Source of the DNA: Todiramphus chloris collaris
Taxonomy: Eukaryota > Chordata > Aves > Coraciiformes > Alcedinidae
Length of the DNA: 64,000 bases
Assembly: GCA_025345505.1 (NCBI GenBank)
Contig: JANVCC010000021.1
Span: 27,972,970 to 28,036,969 of the forward strand
Reading direction: 5' to 3'
Shown: piece by piece, positions 22,730 to 36,700 of the stretch
Layout: every line of letters begins with the position of its first letter
Numbering within the stretch: position 1 is the first letter of the stretch
Program-made: the position numbers and the translations under genes
The notes under the pieces: generated by a model
Told to the model about the DNA's origin: nothing
Databases searched by the model: none
Seen by the model: the letters and a program-made list of their open reading frames with translations, nothing else

Positions 22730-25700
22730 CTAAAAAGAAGTCATATGATTTTCTGTTATTTAAGCATGAGAATCAATGCTTATTAATAAACACTTTGCAT
22801 ATAGTCCTAACTTACACGACTCGAATCAAGTAAATTTGAACTTATTTAATGCCTCCTAATATTTTTTTAAAAGCGACAAGCAACAAAAGGCTGTAGAAGC
22901 AAAAATGAGAAAGTGACATACATGAACATTAAAAAAGAAAAAAAGATTTCTGAAAACTGCAAAGTGTGAAAAAATAAGAGAAAATTCCTGGATAGGCATA
23001 GGCAGAAATGGATCTGTGTTTCTATTACATGGGTGGTGACATTAATCAGATTCAAATTTCCACTTAAATATTTTCCTCGCATAAAAATTCTGATGCGGAA
23101 GATGTCAAAAATATATCAGAATATTAATCTTCTGAGTTCAGTGTGAAAGCACGGATATTCCTGTAAGTCTAAAAAATCAACTCAGTTTTCATAACGCTAT
23201 CAAGCCCAGTATGATTGTGTGTAGTGATCATTTTTGACACAGATAATTTACATGGGCAAGTCATTTTCAGTCTCAGGCAGAAGAGATTGAACCTCATATC
23301 ACTTTAACTTTATATAAAGCTCATCACTGAGCACAGAACAGGCTAACACATCACTGCTGAATATACAAACCCAAATGCACACCTTCTCCCGCAGTGAGGA
23401 TGAGGCACAGAATTCCTTGCACCTTTACACCCAGGTTTTCAGTCACAAAGGTAGGGAAATACTGTAGTTGACCACATTACATGCTAAACCACAGTATCAA
23501 CAGAGAGTGGGGACCTCAGGACATCCTCTACATTTCATGTACCTATACACCTTTGAAGATTTTGGACTTGATCCCTCTTCTTGTTGCTGCCTGCCTGGCC
23601 AGACCCTTTACCCAAGGAAGCATCTGCAAAGTTTTGTGATCTACCCACGCCAATGCAGAGTCAGGACCTGGAGTTTAAAACTCTGTGGGAAAAGGCATTT
23701 TTTTGCTCAAGCAGCAAATGCCTTTGGAACATAAACAGAGTTTACCAATACACGCTGGAATGGAAGCTAGGTTTCTAAATGCCTGCAGAAAACATAATGG
23801 CAGGTCCCAAGATTTTCAACTGCATTAGTAAGCAAAATATATTTGATGACTTTTTACAAAAGTAATCTGTTGAGGTGGAATTTAAAAGAAAAATAAATTT
23901 GGGTTTCTCCCCCTCTCTCCTGCCCCCTCCCCTTTTTTTTTTAACAAACAAACAAATAAAATCTTCCAAATACATGATTTTTATTTGCTTTATTGTACTT
24001 AAGGACAGGAAGTAGCACATGATCAGGAAAGCTACAGTGACTTCCTTCCTCTAATATATGCACAGAAGATCTGGTAAAATGTAAAAGGCTTCATTTTATC
24101 AACTACTGATCAGCTAATCAACATGCCCACACTTGGTCATTCTGTAGGCCAAACAAACCAGGTGGCCTGCTATAGGAATATGATGTGCCACTGTAGGTCT
24201 TTGTAAGTCAAATATGCCAGCGCCAGACATAGTATATCTATGGACACTAAATCTGTGATGTCACTGGTGAACCAAAACCAGGCCATGTCATGTCTAGCTT
24301 GTCCCAGTTATTTAAAATCTCACATTTCATTGACTTTGGTGAAAACTGAACATCTGAAAACCTTTCCCATCTTGATCTTTTCTGTTTTCACAGAACATCT
24401 ATAAAAATCACTTTTCCTTGTACTTCAAGTGTGTCAAATTTAAAATTATGACAGAAGAGGACAGCTATATGATTTAGTGCTACATAATGAGGCATCTTTT
24501 GCTTTAAAGAAAGTTGCTTGCCTCCTAAGGCGAGCTGCTCAGCTGTAAAAATTACAGGATGTTTTTCTTGCATATGGCTATTAATTACAGATAACTTGAA
24601 CTGATTTGCATTTGGCAGATGGATGGTCATATTCTTTTGCCAAATAAGTGTCAACAATGAAGACATCAGAGGATTAAGAACTGGTAGTGAACTGATATAT
24701 TCTAAAGACACGAGTTTAAAAAGTTGCAGCTGAATACAATACACACATCCTACTAAATGCATACCTGAAAAAATACCTTCTTATTGAAAGTATAAACTAT
24801 TTCTATTATCACATTCAATCCAGGTAACATCCGATTATGTAAGTAATGAAAATACAGTGCCCATCTCCACAACATTGTTCAAAATGAATCAACTCCTCCA
24901 TATCACAAAGATAACTGTGGAAGTAACTAGTGAGATTGACTGGATGGGCACAGGGCCCGCAGAGAAAAATAAATGCAAAGAGAGAAAACAGTAATATTCA
25001 CAGAAGGGAAAAGGCAGGAACTTTTTGCATTTGCTTTGGTTATTTTTGATACATAGGAAGAAAAGAATTCAGAGAACTGAACTTTTACAAATATTTTCTG
25101 ACAGTTTGACTGAACTGATTTAAGAGTGGCTTTGAGATTTATTTTTTGAAAGTGTCCCATGTAGTTGTCTAAATGAGAGTTTTCTTGCTCTGGCATTCTA
25201 AGGATGTTTACATCTGTCATTCCTTAAAAATAACTAAGGGATTAGCACCACTTCCAGTCCTGGAAACCTGTTCTAGTAAGAGCACAGCCAATTAGAGATA
25301 TGTGGAAGAGACTTGACAAGTGGACATTTTACACCTCTGACTCAGTCTAGCAACGAAACCAGACAAGTCCCATTATTACCAAGCCTATAATATGCAAGCA
25401 TAAGGAAGCTTTTTAGAGAAAGCACTCTTAAAAAAAAAAAAAAAAGAAACTGAGGTCAGAGTTTGTTATTGAAAGCAATAACTAAGTCAGTCCAGAAAGT
25501 ACTGAAACCTGGACTGCATGTGCACATACATGACACCATATTTCTACATTATGCTGAGGCCCATTCCACTTTTATCATCCTGCAGTGTTTGGGTCATTGT
25601 TTTTTTTAAAAAAGGTAAAGGTATGTTTTTACAAAGTATGTCAAATGCCGTCCAATAGGTTCTACGTGATTGAGATATGTGGATGTAACCGTAAGAGCAG

Positions 25701-26303
25701 TATTAGTAAGTAACAGACAAATGAAATCAAATGCCTGCCTGTTGTCTTTAATTTACAATTTTGAAGTTCTCTTGGGAAATGTAGTACTTTTTAAAAAGAA
25801 AACATCTCCCAGTGTCAAGTTCTCTGATAGGAACAGGTGGCTTTCAGGATTTAGGTAACGACCAGCATGCAGAATTTACAATAATTTCTTATAAGAAGAT
25901 CACAATGGAGGACAAAAACCCAAATAATAGCGACAGTGACTATAGAGGTAACTGAATGCTTTAATCCCAGCCATTGCCACACCGCTTTTCACAAGCTGAA
26001 GTGAAAGCCCAGTGATGCCATGAGCATTATGACCAATAAAACCTATCAACTGGCCAGATGATCAGCACAATCCTCTCAGTAACACACAAAGAATTGTGTG
26101 GGGTAACACATGGAACATGTAGGTCTAGAAAGAGGATGTCTGAAAGCTGTTCTTCCTTTGCATGGCAAACAACAGGTATAAAAAAAATGGAAATAGACAC
26201 TTATTAAAAAAACACTATTAGTACTACATAAATTTCAGAGGCCAGCAAGGAATGAGGCCAATTGATGTTGGCCTAAAGGATTTTTATACAAGTCAATACT
26301 CAC
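22730..26303 (-). other. LMO7: LMO7 intron 2 (about 3.6 kb)
   Basis: The intron lies between the donor gtgagt of exon 2 and the acceptor ctttttag of exon 3. It is AT-rich with no recognisable repeat family, RNA gene or exon. The minus-strand open frame at 24388-24762 (124 codons) has no family signature or coding character that I can see and is treated as chance. Confidence 0.92.
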
Positions 26304-26374
26304 TCGCACAACAGGACTCCATTTTCTAGAGCTGCTCGAAAGTCTTTGGTTCCAAAGCTTTTCCCAGTAACTGT
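26304..26374 (-). CDS. LMO7: LMO7 coding exon 2 (residues 24-47)
   Basis: This 71-base exon has a clear acceptor (a T-rich tract ending ttgtag) and a donor, gtgagt. It encodes TVTGKSFGTKDF, then RAALENGVLLC, and two bases of the next codon, so the following junction is phase 2. The motif KDFRxxLENGVLLC is the conserved second helix of the LMO7/LIMCH1 CH domain and contributes to the hydrophobic core. The GA left at the 3' edge plus the first T of the next exon makes GAT (Asp), giving the expected LLCDLIN across the splice. Because 71 is not a multiple of 3, loss of this exon alone would shift the frame. Confidence 0.95.
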
Positions 26375-27211
26375 CTACAAAAATAAGAATGGAGAGTTAA
26401 CTGATCATGCACACAAAGTCAGGACTAGCAAGAGTATCTAAGTAGCATTAAAAAAAAGCAAACCAACAAAAAACCCCCAACCCTAAACCCAAGAAAATAA
26501 GAAATCAACATTTATCTTTGAAACACATATATTTTATATTTTTCTCCAGTATCTTCAAGTAACTTCATCTATTGTAAATCAGTCTTCAGATAAGTATTCA
26601 CACAGAGTTTATTACTTTGCTTTTATGCTTTTTGGTATGGCTGGTATTGCTTTACAATTTCAAACAGAAGAGCAAAAGAAAGGAAAAAAGTCTTTTATCT
26701 CTTACTACTTATTACAGCATGTGTACTCATGGTATCTGGCACAAAGTATTTTCATAGGTTTTGTGGGTTGGTTTTGTTTTTTTTTTTTTAACTTTCTGCT
26801 TGCACCTAAGGCAGTGTGACTAAAAAACCACTCTGGCAAGTCTGTATTACCACATGCACATTAATTCCTATTACTTGGCAAGCAGTAGGACTATACTAAT
26901 GGGACTACTTTTTATATTTTCTGAGTGAAAAGCAGTGAACAAGAACAATATCTTATAAAGGACTAAAGATACCCAATGCCAAAAACATCTCCTACAGGTT
27001 TTTAGCACAGTTGTTTTCCACCAAAAAAAAAAAAAAAAGGAGAGATTTCCTTCTGTCATTAATTCTCTCCATCTCACATGAGACCATTAAAGCAGCACCT
27101 ACAAGTCTAAACTCATTTGGATTCTTCCTACTAGATCCCTCCTTTGCACCGTGTCCCTTGAAGGGACCAAATTTGTCAGATTTCTTCCAAACACCCAGAT
27201 TAGTAACACAA

Positions 27212-27226
27212 ACACACACACACACA
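27212..27226. repeat. (AC)n microsatellite
   Basis: About seven AC units in intron 1. Confidence 0.85.
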
Positions 27227-27737
27227 TCAGAAAAGGATTCAATATTTCTAAAACAGTCCAAGAGGGTTTTATTGCAATTGAGTATAGAAATCAAACACTA
27301 AGATAGGTATTTGAGCTTAGAGGTCACCAGGTTCAGCCACCACCTAATTATGAACCTCCCTTCAGGGATCCTGACCATCCCCAGTACTGCACAGGACTTC
27401 AGGTACAAAATTAATCGTGCTGTGGAACCTGTGTGTACCCAGACCAAAGCTACCAATTACCACACTAATTAAGGAAATTAGTAGTGAAACAAATTAGCTG
27501 TGCTTGGTAAAAGAGGAAAGGTAAAGATGCAGCTCCCGAAGGTGAAGATGAAGCTCTTTTACATTATCACCCTAGGATTTTTTCCTAAATTGCAAAGGGA
27601 ACATACACTTACAGTAGAAATCCTACAACTTAAGTAATTAGTTTTAACAGAAGTTATCTATTAATTAAAAAGCTGTAACTAGTCTCCCTACTGAGGACAA
27701 AATTACATGTTACAAAATTCTTCTCTTGGGTTTAATT

Positions 27738-27749
27738 CCCCCCCCCCCC
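27738..27749. repeat. C12 homopolymer
   Basis: Twelve Cs within intron 1, about 1.4 kb from exon 2. Confidence 0.85.
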
Positions 27750-30700
27750 GGATTTAACAAATAATGAGAAAGAATGATGGCACACCAACTCAAACCAAGA
27801 AAATTTTCAAAATTCAAAGGAAAGTAAAAAAACCCCCACCTTTTAACAACAACAAAGGATGATAGTAGCTTCCCTGGGAGAACTCCATTTTATACTATAT
27901 TGCTATAACAACAGTCTGTTCTTACAGAAGAGTAGATGCTGCATCTTGGCAACATAATTTTCCAAGAATCACTTAAACACAGCATCTGACAACTACCCTT
28001 ATCTCAAATAAAATACGGCCTTTTCCTACCAAATTTGTATATTCAGTGACAAAAATTTTGAGGAAACTAGGCAACGTAACCTAACAGCACTAAAAGTTTA
28101 AATATAAATATTTGCGTTCCCTAGGTAATAGGGAATATGAGTTATAAATTAAGCTCTTCATTTTGCAAGCTAGAAACTTGAAGTTTGCATGTCATACAGC
28201 AGAACTGTACTCCCAACAGGGGCTGGAGGAGGGAGTCTAGCTTTATGGGTATGTTACAAACACCAACCAATTCTTACATGTCCAAAAGTTCTTATTCTGG
28301 AGCTGTTGCTGACATCCATAGGACTACACAATCCAAAGGTTTGCATTTATATAGACAGTTCAGTGGTACATCATGCATACAATAGATAGCAAGATGTTTC
28401 CTACACCTAGAGCTGGGCCCCATCCCAAAAGTGCAATGGCTTACATTTGTGTAAACAACCTTCACACTGAAATTCCTTATAGAATAAATTATAAAAAAAC
28501 CAAACAACCTAGAATTGCAGCACATAGCTAAAGAGATCACTCCTCAAAAAATGTTCTTAAGAAGTTAAAGATCATGTGCCACTGAAGACACATTGAACTT
28601 CACTGTAGCACCTCCAGGACATCGGAGCGTAACGCTCCAGTCCATAATCACGTTTTCATTGCACATCTTGTGGTCTTTGCCACAAATACCCCTCAATACT
28701 TCAGTCTCTAAAGTGGTGTGTAGAACATTTTTGACTGTCACAAAGTCTGCATACACATGACTTCAGGTAGCTAGAGGCTATCCTTGAACAGGAAAGTCCA
28801 ACTTTGTACTCAAGTTGTAAATGCTAGTATTAGGCTTGCAGACCTCTTAAAATGACATTAGTCAAAATGCTTCCAGTGTAATGTCCTCTAAGTTACCTAA
28901 GCAGCCACTGTGGCAATCACCACCGATTTGATATACAGGATGGAGCTGTTGGACCAATCTTGTGACCTGCAGATTTTGACGACTACGTGGTTTGTTGACA
29001 TGAAAATAAAAGCGTCTGTACTGCCAAGTTATGTTTCATTAACATTGACTTTTAAAGGCTAACTCATAATTAAGTAGTTAAGAGGTATTCTCAAGGAACA
29101 ATTTAACACTGGTAGCTTGAAACCAAAACATTTTCCAAGTTGCACAACACCTTGAATTTGTTGATGTCACAAAAACATCAGGACTCCATTTTAAACCCTG
29201 CTTTCATACAGAGAGGGAGGACTTTTCTCAGCAACAACTTTCATGCAGCTTATACCCACTGGAAGACATCAAGCTCAGGTCTAACTGTTATAGCCTACAC
29301 GGGAACTAAATACCATTAAAAGAAAACAGAAAGCCACAGGTTGGATCAACAGTTTCTCGACTCTTGACTTTTAAGAACCCAAGTAAGACAAAGCGAATCC
29401 CACCCTGAGATATTACATCTTCAAACAATGTCTACGATTTGTGAGTCACTGCTTAAAACTGGTTATACTGGGTGTGGCACTCTTATGCAACTGGCGTAAT
29501 TGATTTTGGACAATTTTTTCAACCACTTGCTCCAAATAAAGGAAATATCTTGCAAAAGCCATTTTTATCCACATTTGAACAGCATCTCTTCTCAAATTAT
29601 ATCTCTCTTCTTGCCTTCATTCAATTGAATGCATTCTGCTTCCTTCTGGGTTTTTTTTTTTTTGATAGAGAGAGAGCAATGACATAATTAAAGGCTATAT
29701 CATAAAATCACATTTAATTGCTCCTATAAAACAGTTTGACTTTATTTTTGTAAGACAGCGTCCTCTAATACTTTGGCAACTTGCAATTGCCAGGTCCAAG
29801 CAATTTACTTTAAACAGTATGCAAATCAAGTCTTTACATAAATTTAGACATTTTAAAAGTGATTACATACACACAGAGCAGCAGTTTGATTTCAGGTTTG
29901 CTGTGATGCCTGTAGAAGGAGGCAAATCAACAAGACATAATCAAAGATTAACCATTCTGAGGATGGCATAATGTCAGAATCATGACGGACTGAACAAAAA
30001 GCACATGGCACAGCAGAATACACTAATTATATGCCTCAGTACCAAAATTAACATTGAGTACATTTCTTTGGCTTGTCCTGCTAAAGGCCAAATATAGCTG
30101 ATCATAATATGCCTTCTTTGCCTTAAAAATCATTCAAAGTGGAAAGACACTAAGGGATTCATGCCAATTTTCTTCCATGGTTTACAGCGCTTTGAATGGC
30201 TTTAGCAGAAAAGCAGCTCTACCACAGGATGGTAGAAGTTTTCAAGAGGGTTGGTTTCCCATATGTACCACCACATGGAACTCGAAGTTCAAGGGACTGT
30301 CTCAGTTTAACTTTGTTGTGGTGGAAACACTAAAGCTAGACTTCCCATCCAAGGCAAGATTCACACCACACACACAAGCATGTTGGCTAACTGAATCTCC
30401 ATCACAAAAGCATTAGCTGCTCAGAAGCAAGGAAGAAGCACTGAATCATATCCAGCCCGTGACCTGAACGATGGCTTGCTGCAGAGGAGCTGGGTACTCA
30501 CCATCCAGCTGGCTCTGCAGTTCACAATGGCCAGCCCTGCTCTGTCTCATCCAGAGCTCCTCTGCCATCACTCCATGTGGACCACACCATCTCAGACTAC
30601 ACAAGGATCCCATGCACCAATCTGAGAGAAATGCTAACTGCAGGAGTGTGAAGCATGTAGGTCCCTGAGGTAGGGTCACAGGTTAGGGATGGAAGAAATC

Positions 30701-33700
30701 ACACATGATAGCAACAGTCTTAATGCTGGCTCATGCAATTTCTCACAGGGCAAGCAATTAAACAGCAACTTCAATGACACTATGTTGTTCGATGAACTTC
30801 AGGTCCCCAGCTCAGCCTGCAGCAGGAAAAGCCAAGTTTCTCACACGGCAGAAAGCACTGTTCATGTGCTGTAGGGAACTGGGACAATGATACAAATCTG
30901 ATGCTGCCATACCATCCCCACTACAGAATTTCAGCTACGCCTGCCAGTTTCTGTCACAGTACCTGCCTCAGCAGATCATCTCACATATGCATCCATGTCT
31001 GAATTACTACCTTCCTAATGGCCTTTTTCCCCCTACTCCTTCACAAAAATCTGGATCAGACTACATGGCAAACGGCTCCACCCTTACATAATCCCAGTGT
31101 TACATATCTCCGTTGGCAGCACTCATTTGGCTCTAACCATCCTCATCCTATATAACACTCCAGAACGGTACTGGAGATGTATAGGCTATACCTGCAGCCA
31201 ACAAGCAAGCATTCAAGCATCTCCATCTGCTCTGGTATCTGTATGGTTTGTCAGGGCCTGGAAGTAGATTCATGACACTTTCTGCTCTATCTCAGATTGA
31301 TAGATTTTATCTTTTAGGGTCTGTCATGAATTAAGAGTAACACACAAAAAAACCCAAAAAAAAAACTACAAAAGAGTAACACAAAAGCAGTAGGGATTTT
31401 TCCCTCTCCTGCATTCCTGTCGGAATCGGTGGTTCTTCTGGACTGTGACAATGAGTAGCTGTGTTCTGGGACGCTTCATATGAACTACTCGAAGTCCTGC
31501 CTCCTCCCTTCATGGCTATTTGTAGTCTTGTTTAAATGTTGGATATGACCTTGTCCTTGAACGGTGTACATGGTACCCGTCAAAAAAAAAAACCCAAACA
31601 AACACACTGCCATTATGCTTTGAAGTACGGATCTTGTGGTGTTTGGCCTTTGCAGGCTTCCCTTCCAGTTTTCTCCCCCCCACTGGTTCTCCCCTTCTGA
31701 ATTTCTTTAAAAATACAAGCCAAAACAAACCCACAAAAAAATACCCTAACATTGCCACGATTTGCTCCATTATTTAACTGATTTCTCCAAATCTCTCCCA
31801 AAGGGCAGATGGTAGGAACCATATTCAGAGGGTTACCTCACACACTCTTGAACACACAAGTGACAAAAGCACACAAAGCCTCCGGCATCGCAGCAAACAG
31901 CCTGACCACAGCGATCACTAGATTCCTCACAGTAAAGTGGTAGATAAGAGCAGCTCATTTTTGAGGCGAGCAGGATCTGCCTCCCTGAATTTTGGGCCCC
32001 AGGAAGATGTGATTCTGTGTACAGAAAGAGTGGGCATTCGTATCTTCCACACATGGGAGAACACTGCTGACATTTCCCCTCTGGTAGCAGGAGACACACC
32101 AGGTTCAAAGCAGCCAAGTTCACAGAGGAAACTGTTGCTATCTTCCCTTCCGATCAAAAATTTAATTCACAGTCCAACAAACATCTGAAAGATCAACAAG
32201 TGCTCAAGAAGCTGGTATGCACAGAGGCTTTCCCAGTCAGCTGTCCAGAAATTAACTTAAGACACCATCCATCCCAACAACTTCACGGGAGTCAAATGCA
32301 AGGCCTGGATTACTAGAAAAGAAAGCTCCTCATTTCAAGTCCCACACGCCATTGTGAAAATCCATGACAGGCACAACTCTGCTGAAGAGCTGAGGGGTGG
32401 CTGGAAATAAGAAAAATACCTACCAAGCCATCTATGGTATAATCAAACTGCACAGCAATGTTAGAAGGCTGAAGGAGGGAAATATTTTTGCCGTTGATCA
32501 CTTACGCTGGACCACATGAATGTTCCCCTCATATCCATAACACTAATGTTTTTCAGTTGGAATAGTTTCTGCTCTATTGCTCAATGCAAAGCTGTACTCT
32601 CCTGTTTAACCCCATACCCAAATCCCTGATCATCATTTCATTTCAGAGGATGTGGAAATTTTTCCATTTTCAGCCAAAACTGCCTTTGATAACAAAACAG
32701 AACAGACATTTATGAAAGGAAATGGTTGATTATTGGAAAAGTCTTACAGTTATTTTCTATCATCAACATAATGATGGGGTCTTATTGTGGTATGCCTTCT
32801 GGATAGACATGCCAAGACTCCTGAAATAGCATACAACTACATTTTTACAAAAGATGAACAAAAACAATGAATAAGGGGCAAGCAAGAAAGGATGTGATTA
32901 CTGGTGCGGTAGGTGCAAGAAGCACAGATCTCTGCTCAACAGCTGCTTACACTCCATTTTATTTTGGGTTTGTTTTTTTTTTTAAGTTCTTCTGTCAAAT
33001 TGCATATAAAAACAGAATTTGAAGTTTTTCTTACAATAGTCAAGGGAATCTCTAACCAATTCAGTTGAGCTTCTCCTCACAAACATGATCATCCCACAAA
33101 ACAGCAGGAGGAATAAACTTCCTTACTCTTGTTTATACTGATGACTGTACTGACAGGTGTCAAACTAGGAAAACCAACATACATTACTTTGTGTGATAAA
33201 AAAGGTCTCACTGTATATATATATGGAGATGATCAGCTAGATGGAGGTAAGTGTTCCAATAAGCTGTAAAACTTGCAAATACAAAGTGGAATTTTAATGA
33301 CTAGGAATTTATAAAAAAAACATTGACATCTTATTGTAATTATAAAAGGTGCGTCTGATTTATTTGGAAACAAATTATTCCACAGTTTAAATACACACAA
33401 GTTCTAGAGCTGTCATCGTAAGTAATGCATGCTGATTTCAACTTTAACTACACATTTACTTTTCCACGTGTAATTACAATTAATTTCAGTTAACTAAAAG
33501 GGGATATTTATGCACCTTCCTGAGACAACAGAAGAGTAAAATTACGATTATAAAACTTGCCAGCTGAGCCCCATACTAGTTCAGTGGTTGGCGGTAAAGG
33601 AAGGGTGGCATTGGGCCCCTTAACTATAACTTCCTAATTAAACAGAGAAAAGAATAAATAGTCCTGAGAACACATGTCCAAACACACAGTTCACTTCAGA

Positions 33701-36700
33701 AACAACCAGAAAGCAACCACTGAATTCCCTAAGTATGCAAAGAACTGTTTTACTGAAAGTTGCCTTTTCCAAGTAATTCACAGTATAGCAGCAGTATACT
33801 AGACTGAGATTTTAATTTTTTTCTTATGTCAGAAAGAAACAATCAAACTAAAAAACAAAACACCAAAACCAAACCGACAAACATGAAAGATAGCCAGGGA
33901 ACACGAATTATGCAGGAGCAGTTTCTAGAAAAGAGATTGACTGAGATAACATAAGAAGCAGCGAGAAGAGATTCCTGTTTCAAGGCTTAAATATCTTTTT
34001 ATGATCACTTTTCATAACACATGTGCTCCCATGCTAGCCAAATTTTGAACTCGTGCATTAAAGTCAGTCACTCTGTATACCGTTTCTTAATCTCTTCTTC
34101 TGAAGCATCTACCTCTTCAGCACCGCACTGGTTGTTGCCTCACCTCAAGTTGTTTACATCTTCCCAAGCTGGGAAATAAGCGATCAAGAGATAAATGAAT
34201 CCACACATAGCAGTGTCTCAGCTGGACTCCTATATAGTGTCCACCTGGGGCACACAAAAAGCTTGTCCTGGACAGAAAATCAGTATGGTCTCAACATCTC
34301 CCTTGTGATGCTGAATAAAAAGACTAGAAGAGTATGAGCAACAGCACAGCTTAGAAAAGAGGACTTTTGAGAAGACTTAAACACTCCACAAACAGAAGGA
34401 GGTTTTGTAGGGCTGGCTGAGCAGTACAGTCATAGAAGAAAACCATGATGCTCCTGCTTTCCTGAAACAGCAACAGACTGCCTTTCCCACTCTCCTCCTC
34501 ATGACCATGTGAAGGGTTTGCATTTCAAAAAATATCCTGTAATCACCCAGATGATTTTGTGCATTAATATAGTACTAAAAATGAAAAAATAAGATATATA
34601 TATAAATAAAATTCCTCACGTAACTCCCACATGCATCCCACCACCTCTCCCCAGCTCCAGAATGACCATGGTAACTGAGCCAGGCATTCCAGGCACCAGA
34701 GAAGGGCACCACAGGGCTGGAACCACAGCACACTGGAGATGAGGGAGGGATAACATTTCGACTTTGTGTAGATTCTTGAGAAGCTTAACATACCCAAAGA
34801 TCCAGCAGTTCAGTACCCTGACAGCCAGGCGGTATGTGACCGATCGGGTGGCTGGCCACACACCCTTACAAAGAACTTCAAGTTCAGATGATAATAATAA
34901 TTAATGAAACCCACACTGAAAACCTCTACGCAAAATCTGTCTTTATTATTGCTTTTGCTAAAGGAGGAAAACAAAGTTTATGACAACTGCAGCACTTTGG
35001 TTTCAGATGAACAAGAAAAAAAGAACTTTTTACAAGGTTCAATGAAAACAGAGGCATTACTTGAAATACTAACAGATAAAATGTTAGTGATACTGAAATC
35101 ATATTTGTCTAGGGCAAAGAAAGGATTAAAACAAATCCAAACATGGATATTTTTGCTATAGAGGTACTAAAATCACATTTGTCTAATGTTTTAATCTTTT
35201 TTTTTATATATATATTTATTATTTTAGGTACTGTCTCCACTTCACTGTAATTGAACCTTTAAATATTTTGTTCTTGTTTACATAAAATGGAAGATAAATA
35301 CAAGCTATAAAAAGCCTTCTGGTGATTTTATTTCTTAAGTTTACAGCTCAGTTTTACTACTCTTTTAATTCCAAGTCAGAGAGTGTATGTTGCAAGTTTC
35401 AATACAGCCTTTCAATTCATTTGCATTTATTTTTATAGGCAAGACCTTGAAGAAAACAATGACTTTGCTTACAGTGATTAAGAAAAATATGCTAAAACAT
35501 CACTGGTATTTGCAAGCAGGTCCCTGTTGGGATTATTTATGTAAGTGGAAAAGAGATACAGAGATATCAAATGAAATGGGCCAAAACTCTAAACTAGGGC
35601 ACACCTCTGCCCTGGATTACGGTTATGTCTTACAAATCCACTTTATTGATCCTGGGTGTATTTAATACTTTGATTTTTCACATATTTTTAATATATGTGG
35701 TTCTCCAGGGGACTGGACCAGTGCCACGAGTGAACTGGGGATCTAACCACAAGGTCTTGAAACTAACATTCACTGGGAGGCAGAGGGGGAAAAGCATCAG
35801 ATAAAAGAATACACAGACAAAAGGGAAATGCTTTAGATACAATTGCTTTCACGTGATTAGTGAGGTTATTCATGCATGGAAGTAATTTCTTGTTATTACT
35901 GGAGATTTGTCAATCTTTTCAAATTTCTCAGCCTTTACTGGAAGCAGTACTTTGAGCAGCTCACATACCAAGACATGGCTTAAGTCAGCTTCAGCTGCAA
36001 ACGTTCACTGGTGCCCCCCCTTTCTCTCTCATGCATACCCCCATATGCTCACACACAGGGTTTGAGGAACCAACAGCCCACTGGCTGTATCTTCCCCTCC
36101 CATCCACACATCCCCTGACTTTTCCCTCCTACACCCACAGGTTTCCAACCCATTTCACCAGGTTTACTTAGCTCATTAACAAGGCAACAGATGGACAGCA
36201 AGCAGAAGAAATTGTGCGGAAACAAAACATTTAACAGGGTCAAGAGACACCATAAAGGCAATCAGCGTCACGTACAGAGTCTGGAAAAAAAGTCATGACA
36301 CCACTTCCCAGTAAACTGTGGCGCTTGGCACTTAAACAACTGCATTTAGAAACTTCAAGAATATCTAGCAACAGTTATGTAGAGATAAACCATCAGGTGG
36401 AAGTCACTGGAATGAATGCTGACTTCAGCTGTAGAAATAGCATGCTCTTCGCTGGAGTTGGAATAATTCAGAGGGAAAGAGTAGCTTAAGAAAACTCCAC
36501 TGCTCCGTTGAAATCAAAAGCAAGACTCCAAAACTCTTCAGTAATAGGTTTAGTAGTTGTTTCGTGGTTTTTTTTTTTTTTAATTATATTTAAGTTTTAA
36601 GAAATTAGAGTAAGTAAGCAGTAGGACAAGCTATATAAAACTGTGACATCAGGAAAAAGTATTTGGGGTGGGGGGGGAAGGCAGCTGCGTTTTGGGGATC

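Noticed and set aside
25485-25560. Phrase cagtccagaaagtactgaaa, reminiscent of mariner-type ends
   Set aside because: No matching inverted terminal repeat or TA duplication was found nearby.
34564-34861. Overlapping minus-strand open frames of 77 and 81 codons
   Set aside because: No recognisable family and no splice-site support; best explained as chance.
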